The notes under the pieces are model-generated. The model was not told where the DNA came from, made no database searches, and saw only the letters and a program-made list of their open reading frames with translations. Below, in pieces: positions 1-7,787 of a DNA stretch of 43,230 bases. The DNA lies in assembly GCA_017398355.1 (NCBI GenBank), contig JAFQGD010000006.1, forward strand, positions 1 to 43,230, written 5' to 3'. This DNA comes from Akkermansia sp. GTDB lineage: Bacteria > Verrucomicrobiota > Verrucomicrobiia > Verrucomicrobiales > Akkermansiaceae. The number at the start of each line of letters is the position of its first letter. The first letter of the stretch is position 1. Position numbers and translations under genes: made by a program.

Positions 1-138
1 TCACCTATCCGACAGTCTCGCCGTTTTTACCGGGTGCATTCCGCACCTTCTTCCGCACCCGCTAATCGCGCCCGTATCCCCCTGCGTTTCAAGGCTTTTC
101 ACCCCTCTTTTATCCCTCCTCACCTCTCACGTCTGGAA

Positions 139-1386
139 TCAAGAGGGACGCAGAACATTGCGCTCCACAGTCATCGAATAAGCATCCTCCAACGGCATTT
201 CCTTACAAGCGTGGCGAGCGCCCCAGGAATCACTGTAGAGGATGGTTTTAGACTCCTCATTGTACCCGATAATAAGTCGCATGTGCCCACCAACGTTTTG
301 GGGGAGCCCCTGCTCTTCAAAAATTCCCAGCATGACACTCCACAAGACAGGCACGCCTTCATCAATGCTCTTTTTTACCTCGGCCATCCATTTTTTCATC
401 TTGGAGCCATTGCGCACTCGGGCGGCACGCATTATATCAGCCTCAAAGGTGAAATCATAGGCACTTTTCGGTGAGATTTGCGGCGATTTTTGCTTCTTTG
501 CTTCTTTGTTATAAAGCGCCATCATATTATCGATGGAGCAATCCTCCATTGTCTTGACACGGAAATGAAAAGCGCGCCCCAAATCCTGCAAAGCAGCACG
601 CATTTGCGGCATTGTCGTACCGCCACCACCACTCCGACTTTGACAAAGAGCAGCCATTGCATGCTGGTCTACCCCATCCATCCCATAGTAGGCAAATACG
701 CGAGCAACCGTAGCAGGCACGCAATATCCCTTTTCTCCTTGGTCCACCATGGGGATATTTTTAATCCATACCCTACCATCAGCTTCATGAGCTACATTGG
801 ATTTGAGCAGCGCGCGCCGTGAAGCATCTGCCGCCCCCCCTTTTTCAATATCCCTTCCGATGGTCAGACGGATAAATTCTGAATTAAAGCCCTTTCCTCT
901 TCCCGTAGAAGAAGATTCCACCAGCCAAGTACCGCAATCCTCAGTCTCCCATACCTTTGTTTTGCCTTTCACCCCGGTATCGCGCTTATCCATGCGGCGA
1001 GCTTTTCCTACAACGGGTAATAACGTGTTGAGGCTTTCCTCCAATTCTTTCAATTTGGCTTGGAAATCATCTTGAGACAAATTCCCATCGTCTCCCTTGT
1101 TATATACGATGATTTGTACGCTCTCTAGGGTACTATCCTCATTCCAGCGCAGCACAACATCACCATGCTCAAAATCACCGGCCTTGAATCCTGCTTGGCG
1201 AGGAAGGCGTATTGAAGTATCATCCACGCGTGAAAAATATGCTTTTTCCGGAAAAGCTGCCAACACATCTTTGATCTTTTTTTCCCAATAAGTGGGGGTG
1301 GCCAAATCATCCAGCAAGGCAGCACTGCAAATACCGGGCACGATAAAAGTGGCAAGAACGGTATACACAAAAAGGCCGGATGACAT
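139..1386 (-). CDS. Secreted C39-like (papain-fold) cysteine peptidase
   Basis: A 415-residue protein with an N-terminal hydrophobic signal (about residues 4-22, likely cut after CSA). Its first half is unrecognised. The second half looks like a C39/C39_2 papain-fold peptidase: MVDQGEKGYC gives the oxyanion Gln217 and nucleophile Cys222, followed by a PATVARVFAYYG helix. VGGHMRLIIGY supplies His368, and YSDSWG supplies Asp386, in the order expected of the family. The triad looks complete, so it is probably an active peptidase or amidase outside the cytoplasm. It is the last gene of the serS-exb-like run, 15 bases after the zinc-ribbon gene. The substrate cannot be told; bacteriocin-leader processing is one role of C39 relatives, but no ABC transporter domain is fused here. 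Confidence 0.72.
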   Translation of the reverse strand: MSSGLFVYTVLATFIVPGICSAALLDDLATPTYWEKKIKDVLAAFPEKAYFSRVDDTSIRLPRQAGFKAGDFEHGDVVLRWNEDSTLESVQIIVYNKGDDGNLSQDDFQAKLKELEESLNTLLPVVGKARRMDKRDTGVKGKTKVWETEDCGTWLVESSSTGRGKGFNSEFIRLTIGRDIEKGGAADASRRALLKSNVAHEADGRVWIKNIPMVDQGEKGYCVPATVARVFAYYGMDGVDQHAMAALCQSRSGGGGTTMPQMRAALQDLGRAFHFRVKTMEDCSIDNMMALYNKEAKKQKSPQISPKSAYDFTFEADIMRAARVRNGSKMKKWMAEVKKSIDEGVPVLWSVMLGIFEEQGLPQNVGGHMRLIIGYNEESKTILYSDSWGARHACKEMPLEDAYSMTVERNVLRPS

Positions 1387-1401
1387 GAAGGAATGGGGGT
1401 G

Positions 1402-1620
1402 CTATCTGTTGCGAGCTTGGCAATGCGGACAAGATGCCTCAGGATCGGTGCGCAGGAAGCGATACCCACAAATACGGCAAGTGATACGCACACGGCTAAG
1501 CCGCATTCGGCGCCACTTAGCTGCAAGTTTCACCGGTATAAAAACAGCCAATAGCAATGCCATACCGGCCAACACAATGGCTGTCAGAAATTCATGTGGA
1601 GTAAATACCGGCAAGTTCAT
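1402..1620 (-). CDS. Small membrane protein with C-terminal zinc ribbon
   Basis: A 72-residue protein with one membrane segment (about residues 10-32), then a basic stretch (KLAAKWRRMRLSR) and a CRICG...CPHC pair of CxxC knuckles at the C-terminus, typical of a rubredoxin-like zinc ribbon. The positive-inside rule places the ribbon in the cytoplasm. Its start overlaps the stop of the preceding gene by four bases (ATGA), so translation is probably coupled. No family name is recognised. The context with ExbB/ExbD-like genes suggests an accessory subunit or an assembly or sensing factor for that complex; this is inference only. Confidence 0.7.
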   Translation of the reverse strand: MNLPVFTPHEFLTAIVLAGMALLLAVFIPVKLAAKWRRMRLSRVRITCRICGYRFLRTDPEASCPHCQARNR

Positions 1621-2099
1621 GGCTGCAATACTGTTCTTTCCGTAGGGAGCTGCACCTGCTCAGAGGAATCAGATGTGTCCCCTTCCGGCATTTCTTGCTG
1701 CAATGGGGGCAATGCCATCAAATCCTCGGCATCCAAGACGGCAGAATCCGGGGCTGGATTGTAAATGCGCGGGGATTCGAGCGGCAGGAGGGTGACAGGT
1801 TTAATCCAAGAAAATGTAGCAGCCGTTGTATATTTATCGCGGGCAGGATCTAAGGAATCCGGCAGATGCAAAGGTTGCGGAGAACGCTGACTTATCTGAA
1901 AGCGCAAGATTGCATCATCTCGGTAATACACATTCCCCTCTCCTTTCGGCCTGATTGGCTCCGGCATTTTCACTTGCACCAGCATCATCAATCCACCAAA
2001 AAACAAGGCAGAAAGCAGGGTAAACAAGGGCATACAGCCCGGCATAGGGCGGCTATGCAACGAATGATAAATGAGGCTGTGTTCCTTGTCTGATTTCAT
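1617..2099 (-). CDS. Membrane-anchored periplasmic protein of the Exb-like operon
   Basis: About 160 residues. I start it at the ATG at 2099, whose first base is the last base of the exbD stop codon (TGATG), rather than at a TTG one codon upstream. One membrane anchor lies near residues 21-44, followed by a Pro- and acid-rich region with no cysteines. Its place directly after exbB and exbD is where a TonB-like or TolA-like energy transducer is often found, and the single anchor plus proline-rich body fits that shape. No TonB C-terminal domain is visible, so I do not call it TonB. It could equally be a structural partner of the downstream zinc-ribbon and peptidase proteins. Confidence 0.55.
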   Translation of the reverse strand: MKSDKEHSLIYHSLHSRPMPGCMPLFTLLSALFFGGLMMLVQVKMPEPIRPKGEGNVYYRDDAILRFQISQRSPQPLHLPDSLDPARDKYTTAATFSWIKPVTLLPLESPRIYNPAPDSAVLDAEDLMALPPLQQEMPEGDTSDSSEQVQLPTERTVLQP

Positions 2100-2527
2100 C
2101 AATCCAGTGCCGGGCGCCCGGCCAGTGTACAGGTAAAACCGTGTGATAACACCATATCTGCCAATTTTTGCATGGTACCGGAGGCTACTGCTTCATCACA
2201 CACCAATACCACTGTGATACGAGCAGGCACCGCACAATCCCATGTCTTAAAAAGGCGTTCTATACCATCCAAACCATCTTTAATTTCCTTTTCTTCCAAG
2301 AAAAAGCGTGGCGTTTCACCCGGTGTCACCGTGATGATGTGTGAATTGGAGCGGTCATACGCCCCCATCACAAAATGAGTAGAAGCCGGAAGCACATTGG
2401 CTCCATATCGTGGTAAACGGTGGTGGTGCAGCAATACACAGATACAGAGCAAAAGGAAAAGGTTAAGCAATGCTATCACCACAATGTGAAAGCCATTTCC
2501 CTTCAAACTGGAACGCACGCGTTTCAT
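2099..2527 (-). CDS. ExbD/TolR-like protein lacking the membrane aspartate
   Basis: 142 residues from the ATG at 2527 (a TTG three codons upstream is less likely). One membrane helix (about residues 13-34) is followed by a periplasmic domain ending in a VVLVCDEAV...MVLSHGF stretch, which matches the ExbD/TolR periplasmic fold where a 'D..v......~~~~~~~G' pattern is usual. The family helix normally carries a single Asp (Asp25 in E. coli ExbD, in PFIDV) needed for proton flow. Here the colinear residue is Asn22 (ALLNLF, codon AAC), and the preceding NVTP is VVIA. It follows the exbB-like gene by 27 bases. Either the pair no longer conducts protons, or it works as a scaffold. Family membership is fairly sure; function is open. 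Confidence 0.7.
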   Translation of the reverse strand: MKRVRSSLKGNGFHIVVIALLNLFLLLCICVLLHHHRLPRYGANVLPASTHFVMGAYDRSNSHIITVTPGETPRFFLEEKEIKDGLDGIERLFKTWDCAVPARITVVLVCDEAVASGTMQKLADMVLSHGFTCTLAGRPALD

Positions 2528-2554
2528 AACCGACAACTAGGAGAGAGGCTTCAT

Positions 2555-3277
2555 TCACGCTTCTTCCGGCTCTGCGGAAGGCTCCGGGGCAGATTCAAGG
2601 TGACACATCCCGGAACGGCATTTTTTCCCTTCAGCTTTGGCTTTCTTTGCCTCATCTTCCGCTTTTTGCTCGCGAGCATCACAGATGATGTGGACGCATT
2701 CCAAGCCAGCTCGCTCAACGTTGTTGACGATTTTGCGGGCTCTGGAAGCCAAATACATATAGAAAAGATACACCGGTATAGCCAAAGCAATACCTGTTGC
2801 AGAAAGCAACAGCGCACGCTGCAAGGTGGAAACTATCTCCGGCATGGCAGCAGCGCCATCTGTGATGCCCGGTTGCTCATAAAATGCAACAAGCGCCAAG
2901 ATGGTGCCAAGAAGCCCCAAAAGCGGCATCACCGTGGCACATACCTGCAAGCAGCGAATGTTGCGATCGATGCGATAAACCTCCAATTCAGCCGCTTCCA
3001 GAGCAATATCCCTCAGCTCAGCGCGGGCAAGTTTGGGGCGGGAAAGCACTGCTTCCACCACACGTGCCATAGGCCCGGGCAAGCGGCAGGCCTCGTGCAA
3101 AGCTTCGTTGTACTGACCACTACGGAGCAAAGCGGAGAGTCCTCGCAAGAATTCGCCGGAGTTGATACTAATCCGGTGGAAGTAGAACAAACGTTCGGCC
3201 ACTGCGGCCAAAGCCAACACGGCAAAGAACGTTATGAGCCAAAACATGGGGCCCATTGTAGCAATCAACTCTTTCAT
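2555..3277 (-). CDS. MotA/TolQ/ExbB-family channel protein
   Basis: 240 residues with three membrane segments (about 8-28, 110-132 and 152-178) in the ExbB/TolQ arrangement. The conserved second helix reads VMPLLGLLGTILALVAF and the third ALLLSATGIALAIPVYLF, the usual family signatures; Ser replaces one of the pore threonines, with a Thr two residues further on. In ExbB/TolQ complexes a pentamer surrounds an ExbD/TolR dimer in the inner membrane and couples proton flow to work at the outer membrane. The C-terminal tail is long, charged (KAEDEAKKAKAEGKK) and carries two cysteines. It lies 34 bases after serS and is probably co-transcribed with it. The partner ExbD-like protein lacks its proton-carrying Asp, so real channel activity is uncertain. 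Confidence 0.85.
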   Translation of the reverse strand: MKELIATMGPMFWLITFFAVLALAAVAERLFYFHRISINSGEFLRGLSALLRSGQYNEALHEACRLPGPMARVVEAVLSRPKLARAELRDIALEAAELEVYRIDRNIRCLQVCATVMPLLGLLGTILALVAFYEQPGITDGAAAMPEIVSTLQRALLLSATGIALAIPVYLFYMYLASRARKIVNNVERAGLECVHIICDAREQKAEDEAKKAKAEGKKCRSGMCHLESAPEPSAEPEEA

Positions 3278-3311
3278 GGGGAGGGGCGATTTGAAGATTT
3301 ATAGCGTTTAT

Positions 3312-4598
3312 TTATTTGGAGGTAGGCTGAATAGAATCTGCCCCGAAGTAGGGAACAAGCGCTTCAGGAATGCGAACAGAGCCATCCGGCTGCTGGCATT
3401 GCTCCAAAAGAGCAACATAAAGGCGAGGAAGAGCCGTACCCGAACCATTGAGGGTATAGGGAGTACGAATCTTGCCATTGGCATCCTTGTATCGCAGCTT
3501 CATGCGGCGAGCCTGGTAATCTGTAAAGCAAGAGCAGCTGGATACTTCCAAATACTTACCCTGCCCCGGTGCCCACACCTCAATATCATAGGTTTTGGCA
3601 GAGGAGAAGCCTACATCACCCGTGCAAAGTTCAATCACACGGTAATGCAAACCAAGCTTTTGCAAAATGCTCTCGGCATGAGATGTGAGCGCTTCCAATT
3701 GTTCAAAGCCATCTTCCGGGCGGCAGATTTCCACCAGTTCCACCTTATCGAACTGGTGCACACGAATCATGCCCTTGTTTTCGCGCCCGGCAGAGCCGGC
3801 TTCGCGGCGGAAACAGGGGGTGTAAGCCGTCATCTTGACGGGCAAATCACACTCACGCAGGATTTGGTCGCGGCAGAGGTTAGTGACGGGAACTTCGGCC
3901 GTGGGCACCATGAACATGGTGTTCTCTTCCAGCCCGTACATATCTTCCTCAAACTTGGGCAACTGACCGGTTCCATACATGCACTCACGTTTTACGATAA
4001 AGGGAACGCCTACTTCTTGGTAGCCGTTCTCTCGGGTCTGCGTATCGAGCAAGAAATTGATGAGCGCACGCTCCAAACGAGCACCAAGCCCGCGGTATAC
4101 GATAAAGCCGGAGCCGGAAATACGGGCGGCGTCCTCAAAGTTGAGCAAACCAAGAGCTGTGGCAATTTCTACATGGTCTTTTGGATTTTCAATCTCAGGC
4201 TTAGTCCCCCACTGGCGCAATTCGGGGTTAGCAGAATCATCTGCGCCGACGGGAGCCGCATCATGCGGCATATTGGGGATGGAGAGCAACAGTAATTCCT
4301 GCTCCTCCGCAGCAGCAGAAGCTACAGCATCCAGCTCACGGATTTTATCCCCCACTTCAGACATGCGCTTCTTGAGAGCTTCTGCCTCCTCGCGGCGCCC
4401 TTCCTTCATCATCTGCCCTATCAGCTTGGAGGAACTGTTGCGCTCTTGGGAAAGAGCCTGTTTCTCCGTCTCGGCATTGCGGCGCTTCACATCACACTCA
4501 AGCACCTTATCTACAAGCATCCAGTGCTCCCCACCACGCAGGCGTACTCGCTCCTTGACATATTCCGGATTTTCTCGGACAACTCGGATATCTAGCAT
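3312..4598 (-). CDS. serS: Serine-tRNA ligase
   Basis: A class II aminoacyl-tRNA synthetase of 428 residues, the normal length. The N-terminal coiled-coil arm (about residues 35-100, rich in Lys/Glu heptads) binds the long variable arm of tRNA-Ser. Motif 2 appears as FRREAGSAGRENKGM followed by IRVHQFDKVE, and motif 3 as LNGSGTALPRLYVALLE near residues 383-399. It charges tRNA-Ser (and tRNA-Sec where present) in the cytoplasm. It is the first gene of the minus-strand run leading to the exb-like genes. Its predicted promoter ends only nine bases before the ATG, so the mRNA would be almost leaderless; there is no well-placed Shine-Dalgarno. Confidence 0.97.
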   Translation of the reverse strand: MLDIRVVRENPEYVKERVRLRGGEHWMLVDKVLECDVKRRNAETEKQALSQERNSSSKLIGQMMKEGRREEAEALKKRMSEVGDKIRELDAVASAAAEEQELLLLSIPNMPHDAAPVGADDSANPELRQWGTKPEIENPKDHVEIATALGLLNFEDAARISGSGFIVYRGLGARLERALINFLLDTQTRENGYQEVGVPFIVKRECMYGTGQLPKFEEDMYGLEENTMFMVPTAEVPVTNLCRDQILRECDLPVKMTAYTPCFRREAGSAGRENKGMIRVHQFDKVELVEICRPEDGFEQLEALTSHAESILQKLGLHYRVIELCTGDVGFSSAKTYDIEVWAPGQGKYLEVSSCSCFTDYQARRMKLRYKDANGKIRTPYTLNGSGTALPRLYVALLEQCQQPDGSVRIPEALVPYFGADSIQPTSK

Positions 4599-4607
4599 AA
4601 CACCGGT

Positions 4608-4635
4608 ATTCTACTCCATGACGCATCATATTCAA
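4608..4635 (-). promoter_or_regulatory. Promoter of serS
   Basis: Read on the minus strand, a TTGAAT box (4630-4635) and a TAGAAT box (4608-4613) are 16 bases apart. The -10 box ends nine bases before the serS ATG, so transcription should begin within about three bases of the start codon. Confidence 0.6.
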
Positions 4636-4679
4636 GCGGAAAGTGCGACTGCTGCGCAGAAATTAGCTCAAGCTCGTGT

Positions 4680-4708
4680 TTGACACCCCGACATCGGCAT
4701 GCTAAGAC
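4680..4708 (+). promoter_or_regulatory. Promoter of the integrase gene
   Basis: A perfect TTGACA (4680-4685), a 17-base spacer and a weak -10, TAAGAC (4703-4708), ending six bases before the ATG at 4715. If used, transcription would start on the A of the ATG. Confidence 0.45.
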
Positions 4709-4714
4709 GCCCGA

Positions 4715-5722
4715 ATGAAAGCTATCATCCAAGAGAAATTAGTACCCCATGTGAATCATGAGGAGATACACCAGATACCGCACAAGACCACGGAATCCTT
4801 TGCAGCAGTATTAGCTTCTTCCACAGATAACAAATCGGATATAATCCATGGCCTGCAATATACCATACAAATGCTTGTCGATAACATCATGAAAGCCAAA
4901 CAAACAGTCACGTTTGAGCAAGCTGCGCAAGAGAGTGTAAATGCCCGCAGATATCGGCGTCCCAGCACAGTGGCAGACTTGAAATCCTTTACCCGAAGAA
5001 TGATGCAATTCGGCCATCTGGCGGCTCGCCCGCTGCGGGAAATAAGTGTAGAAGAATGCCTTGAGCTCCTCAACACCGTATTCGGACATAGCGCACACTC
5101 CTACCGCAAGGCCAAAATGATATTGCATAGTGTGTTTCATTATGGACAAAAGAGAGGATGGTGCGATATGAACCCGGCAAAAGTCATAGAATCCCCCCCG
5201 GTTGTGGAAGAACGCATCAATATTCTCTCAACCAGGCAAGTAAACGCCCTCGTAAAGACCTGCCAAAAGGAAGAATTTAGCAGCATGGCACCGGCCATCT
5301 ACCTGATGCTCTGGTGTGGCATACGCCCGGGAGAAGTTCGCCGTTTGCGGTGGATTGATATAGATCCCAAGGAGAGAGTTGTTTACATAGAAAGCTTCAA
5401 CAGCAAAACCGGTGGTGCCAGGGCTGTTCCTTTGAGAGGTAAAGCTATCACCCTATGCCGCATGAAAAAAAACGATGCAGACTTTATCGCTCCTAGAAAT
5501 TGGAATCGGCTCTGGAAGCGCCTGCGCGTGCAAGCCGGCCTCAGAAACTGGCAACAAGATGCCCTACGCCATACTTTTGCCAGTTTTCACCTGAAACATT
5601 TTCACAATCTTCACCAGCTGCAAGAAGAAATGGGGCATCGCGATGCTAATTTACTGCGTACTCGCTATCTGAACCTGCGGAATGTTTCCAGTATCTCTGC
5701 CGGCAAATTTTTCCACAGTTAA
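4715..5722 (+). CDS. Tyrosine recombinase (phage-type integrase)
   Basis: 335 residues. A SAM-like core-binding domain (about residues 60-150) precedes the catalytic domain. The first catalytic Arg is in WCGIRPGEVRRLRW, the beta-hairpin Lys in SKTGGARAVPL, box II in DALRHTFASF and the C-terminal MGHRDANLLRTRYLNL supplies His/Arg and the nucleophile Tyr. The usual first His of the HxxR box is Asp here, a variation I believe occurs in some integrases of related phyla. It breaks and rejoins DNA at specific sites. No phage or transposon genes, tRNA or direct repeats were seen beside it, so it is either a relic of an integrated element or a resident recombinase. Xer function is less likely because the N-terminus is longer than XerC/D and the HxxR box differs. 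Confidence 0.9.
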   Translation: MKAIIQEKLVPHVNHEEIHQIPHKTTESFAAVLASSTDNKSDIIHGLQYTIQMLVDNIMKAKQTVTFEQAAQESVNARRYRRPSTVADLKSFTRRMMQFGHLAARPLREISVEECLELLNTVFGHSAHSYRKAKMILHSVFHYGQKRGWCDMNPAKVIESPPVVEERINILSTRQVNALVKTCQKEEFSSMAPAIYLMLWCGIRPGEVRRLRWIDIDPKERVVYIESFNSKTGGARAVPLRGKAITLCRMKKNDADFIAPRNWNRLWKRLRVQAGLRNWQQDALRHTFASFHLKHFHNLHQLQEEMGHRDANLLRTRYLNLRNVSSISAGKFFHS

Positions 5723-5759
5723 CGCACCTACTCAGCCGGAGGTATGCCGCATTAGTATC

Positions 5760-5787
5760 TTGACGATTTTACACACAAGTTTACAAT
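5760..5787 (+). promoter_or_regulatory. Promoter of htpG
   Basis: TTGACG (5760-5765) and TACAAT (5782-5787) with a 16-base spacer, ending 25 bases before the htpG ATG. This looks like a housekeeping-type promoter with a short leader of about 19 bases; no CIRCE-type inverted repeat was seen. Confidence 0.55.
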
Positions 5788-5812
5788 AAGCACAAACTTC
5801 AGCAATCATATT

Positions 5813-7660
5813 ATGAGCAACAGTACACACCAATTTCAAACAGAGGTTCGTCAGCTTCTCGATATCGTTATTCATGCCTTTTACAGCGACCGAGAAGTAT
5901 TCGTGAGAGAGCTGGTTTCTAATGCATCTGACGCGTTGGAAAAGCTTCGTCTCAAGCAACTCACCGGTGCAACCATCGCCGATCCGGAACGCGATTTGCG
6001 CGTCTGCATCACGACTGATGAAGAAGCCCGCACTCTCACCTTGGCGGATTCCGGCATTGGCATGACCCGCGATGAGGTTATCGAATTTTTGGGCACGATT
6101 GCCCACTCCGGCACAAAAAAATTTTTAGAGGCTATCAAAGAGAGCCAAGGGGGTACGCAAGACCTCATCGGCCAATTCGGTGTCGGGTTCTACAGCGTTT
6201 TCATGGCGGCCGACAAAGTGGAAGTGACCACTCGTTCCTGGCAGCCGGATGCCGCTCCCGTCAAATGGGTGAGCGATGGGCAGGAAGGCTACACTCTGGA
6301 AGAAGCTGCGGCTGATACCCCCCGTGGCACCAGTATTCTGGTACACCTCAAGGAAGATGCGGCCAATTTCTCCAAGGCAGAGCATGTGCGCTACATCTTG
6401 AGCAAATACAGCAACTTTATCGGCTTCCCCATTGATTTCAACGGTGAACACCTCAACACCGTGCAAGCCATCTGGATGAAAAATAAGAAAGATGTATCCA
6501 CGGAGGAATACAACGCATTCTACCAATTCATCAGCCACACGGAAACGGAGCCCCTCACCTACATGCACTTTAGCGCAGATGCGCCTATCGTGCTCAACTC
6601 CGTCCTTTTCGTCCCGGAGGAAAACCCGGAATCCATGGGGTTTGGTCGCTGCGAACCCAACGTCTCGCTGTACTGCCACAAGGTACTCATTGACAGCAAG
6701 CCAGAAAAACTTCTGCCGGAATGGCTGCGATTCCTCACAGGTGTGGTAGATAGTGAAGATTTGCCCCTCAATATTTCCCGTGAAATGTTGCAGGACAACT
6801 CCCTGCTGCGCAAGATTTCCGGTATTATCACCAAGCGTTTCATCAAACACTTGGAGAGCGTGGCCAAGGACGATGCTGAGAAATACGAAAAATTCTGGGC
6901 TCAGTTTGGCCGCTACATCAAAGAAGGGGTGGTGACAAGCTGGGAGCACAAAGACGCACTGGGTAAGCTGCTGCGCTTTGAGTCCACCTTCACGGAAAGC
7001 GGCAAATTCACCTCTCTGGCGGATTATGTGAGCCGTATGAAGGAAAACCAGAAGGACATTTACGTACTCTATGGTACCTCGCGTGCCCAGTTGGAGCATT
7101 CTCCCTATCTTGATGCGCTCAACGCCCGTGGATTCGAAGTGGCCTTCCTTACCGAAGGAGGTGATCAATTTGTGATGGAAAGTCTCATGAAGTTCGATGA
7201 CAAAGAAATCAAAGCCATCGACCGCGCAAATCTTGATCTTCCGGATTTGGAGGATACGGCCCCCGATGCTCCCGCACTGGATGAGGAAGAGGCCGGCGGA
7301 CTGACCTCCTGGATTGCAGAGACGTTCAAAGACCGTTTCAGTAAAGTGAGCACCAGCAACCGCGTGACCTCGGCCCCTGCTATCGCCCTGCAAGGTGAGC
7401 ACGACATCTCTCCCGAGGTAAAGGCCTACCTCAAAGCCATGGGACAAGAGGTGCCAGAAACGCACCCCGAAATTGCCTTCAACCCGCGCAATCCCATTGT
7501 GATGAAGCTGGCAGAGCTGCGTAAGACAGATGCAGAGCTGGCCGGCATGCTGGCAGATCAAGTCATCAACACCGCCCTGCTCCGCGCAGGCATGTTGGAT
7601 GATCCCGCCCGCTTAGCAGACAATTCACAGGCTCTACTGGAGCGTCTGCTGAACAAATAA
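5813..7660 (+). CDS. htpG: Chaperone HtpG (bacterial Hsp90)
   Basis: 615 residues, close to the E. coli length of 624. The N-terminal GHKL ATPase domain is clear: FQTEVRQLLDIVIHAFYSDR at the very start, the Asn of ELVSNASDALEK, the LADSGIGMT motif and GQFGVGFYSVFMAADKV as ATP-lid glycines. The middle domain contains LPLNISREMLQ with its catalytic-loop Arg, and the C-terminal dimerisation domain runs to the end. It is an ATP-driven dimeric cytosolic chaperone that remodels client proteins with DnaK. It is monocistronic here: its own promoter lies upstream and a strong terminator follows within 25 bases. Confidence 0.98.
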   Translation: MSNSTHQFQTEVRQLLDIVIHAFYSDREVFVRELVSNASDALEKLRLKQLTGATIADPERDLRVCITTDEEARTLTLADSGIGMTRDEVIEFLGTIAHSGTKKFLEAIKESQGGTQDLIGQFGVGFYSVFMAADKVEVTTRSWQPDAAPVKWVSDGQEGYTLEEAAADTPRGTSILVHLKEDAANFSKAEHVRYILSKYSNFIGFPIDFNGEHLNTVQAIWMKNKKDVSTEEYNAFYQFISHTETEPLTYMHFSADAPIVLNSVLFVPEENPESMGFGRCEPNVSLYCHKVLIDSKPEKLLPEWLRFLTGVVDSEDLPLNISREMLQDNSLLRKISGIITKRFIKHLESVAKDDAEKYEKFWAQFGRYIKEGVVTSWEHKDALGKLLRFESTFTESGKFTSLADYVSRMKENQKDIYVLYGTSRAQLEHSPYLDALNARGFEVAFLTEGGDQFVMESLMKFDDKEIKAIDRANLDLPDLEDTAPDAPALDEEEAGGLTSWIAETFKDRFSKVSTSNRVTSAPAIALQGEHDISPEVKAYLKAMGQEVPETHPEIAFNPRNPIVMKLAELRKTDAELAGMLADQVINTALLRAGMLDDPARLADNSQALLERLLNK

Positions 7661-7682
7661 GAATCATTTCCTTATCAACCTC

Positions 7683-7726
7683 CACCCTGTTGGCTGCAAA
7701 TCTCCGCCAACAGGGTGTTTTTGTTT
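7683..7726 (+). terminator. Rho-independent terminator of htpG
   Basis: A perfect 12-base stem (CACCCTGTTGGC at 7683-7694 with GCCAACAGGGTG at 7706-7717), an 11-base loop and then TTTTTGTTT. It begins 22 bases after the htpG stop. Confidence 0.93.
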
Positions 7727-7750
7727 ACATCTAATAGTTTGATTAACAAA

Positions 7751-7779
7751 TTGCGGCAAAGCGACGGTGGGGCTATAAT
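7751..7779 (+). promoter_or_regulatory. Promoter of the ADH-like gene
   Basis: TTGCGG (7751-7756), a 17-base spacer and a perfect TATAAT (7774-7779) that ends eight bases before the ATG at 7788. This predicts a leader of about two bases. Confidence 0.65.
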
Positions 7780-7787
7780 CTGCGCCC

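Noticed and set aside
34..474. Long plus-strand open frame over the C39-like peptidase
   Set aside because: It is antisense to a gene with a complete catalytic triad and signal peptide and has no recognisable protein features.
4599..4714. tRNA or attachment site beside the integrase
   Set aside because: No cloverleaf or TTCGAAT-type arm, and no repeat shared with 5723-5812 was found by eye.
6125..7561. 478-codon frame antisense to htpG
   Set aside because: Shadow of the high-GC htpG coding sequence; no family match and no promoter or ribosome-binding site.
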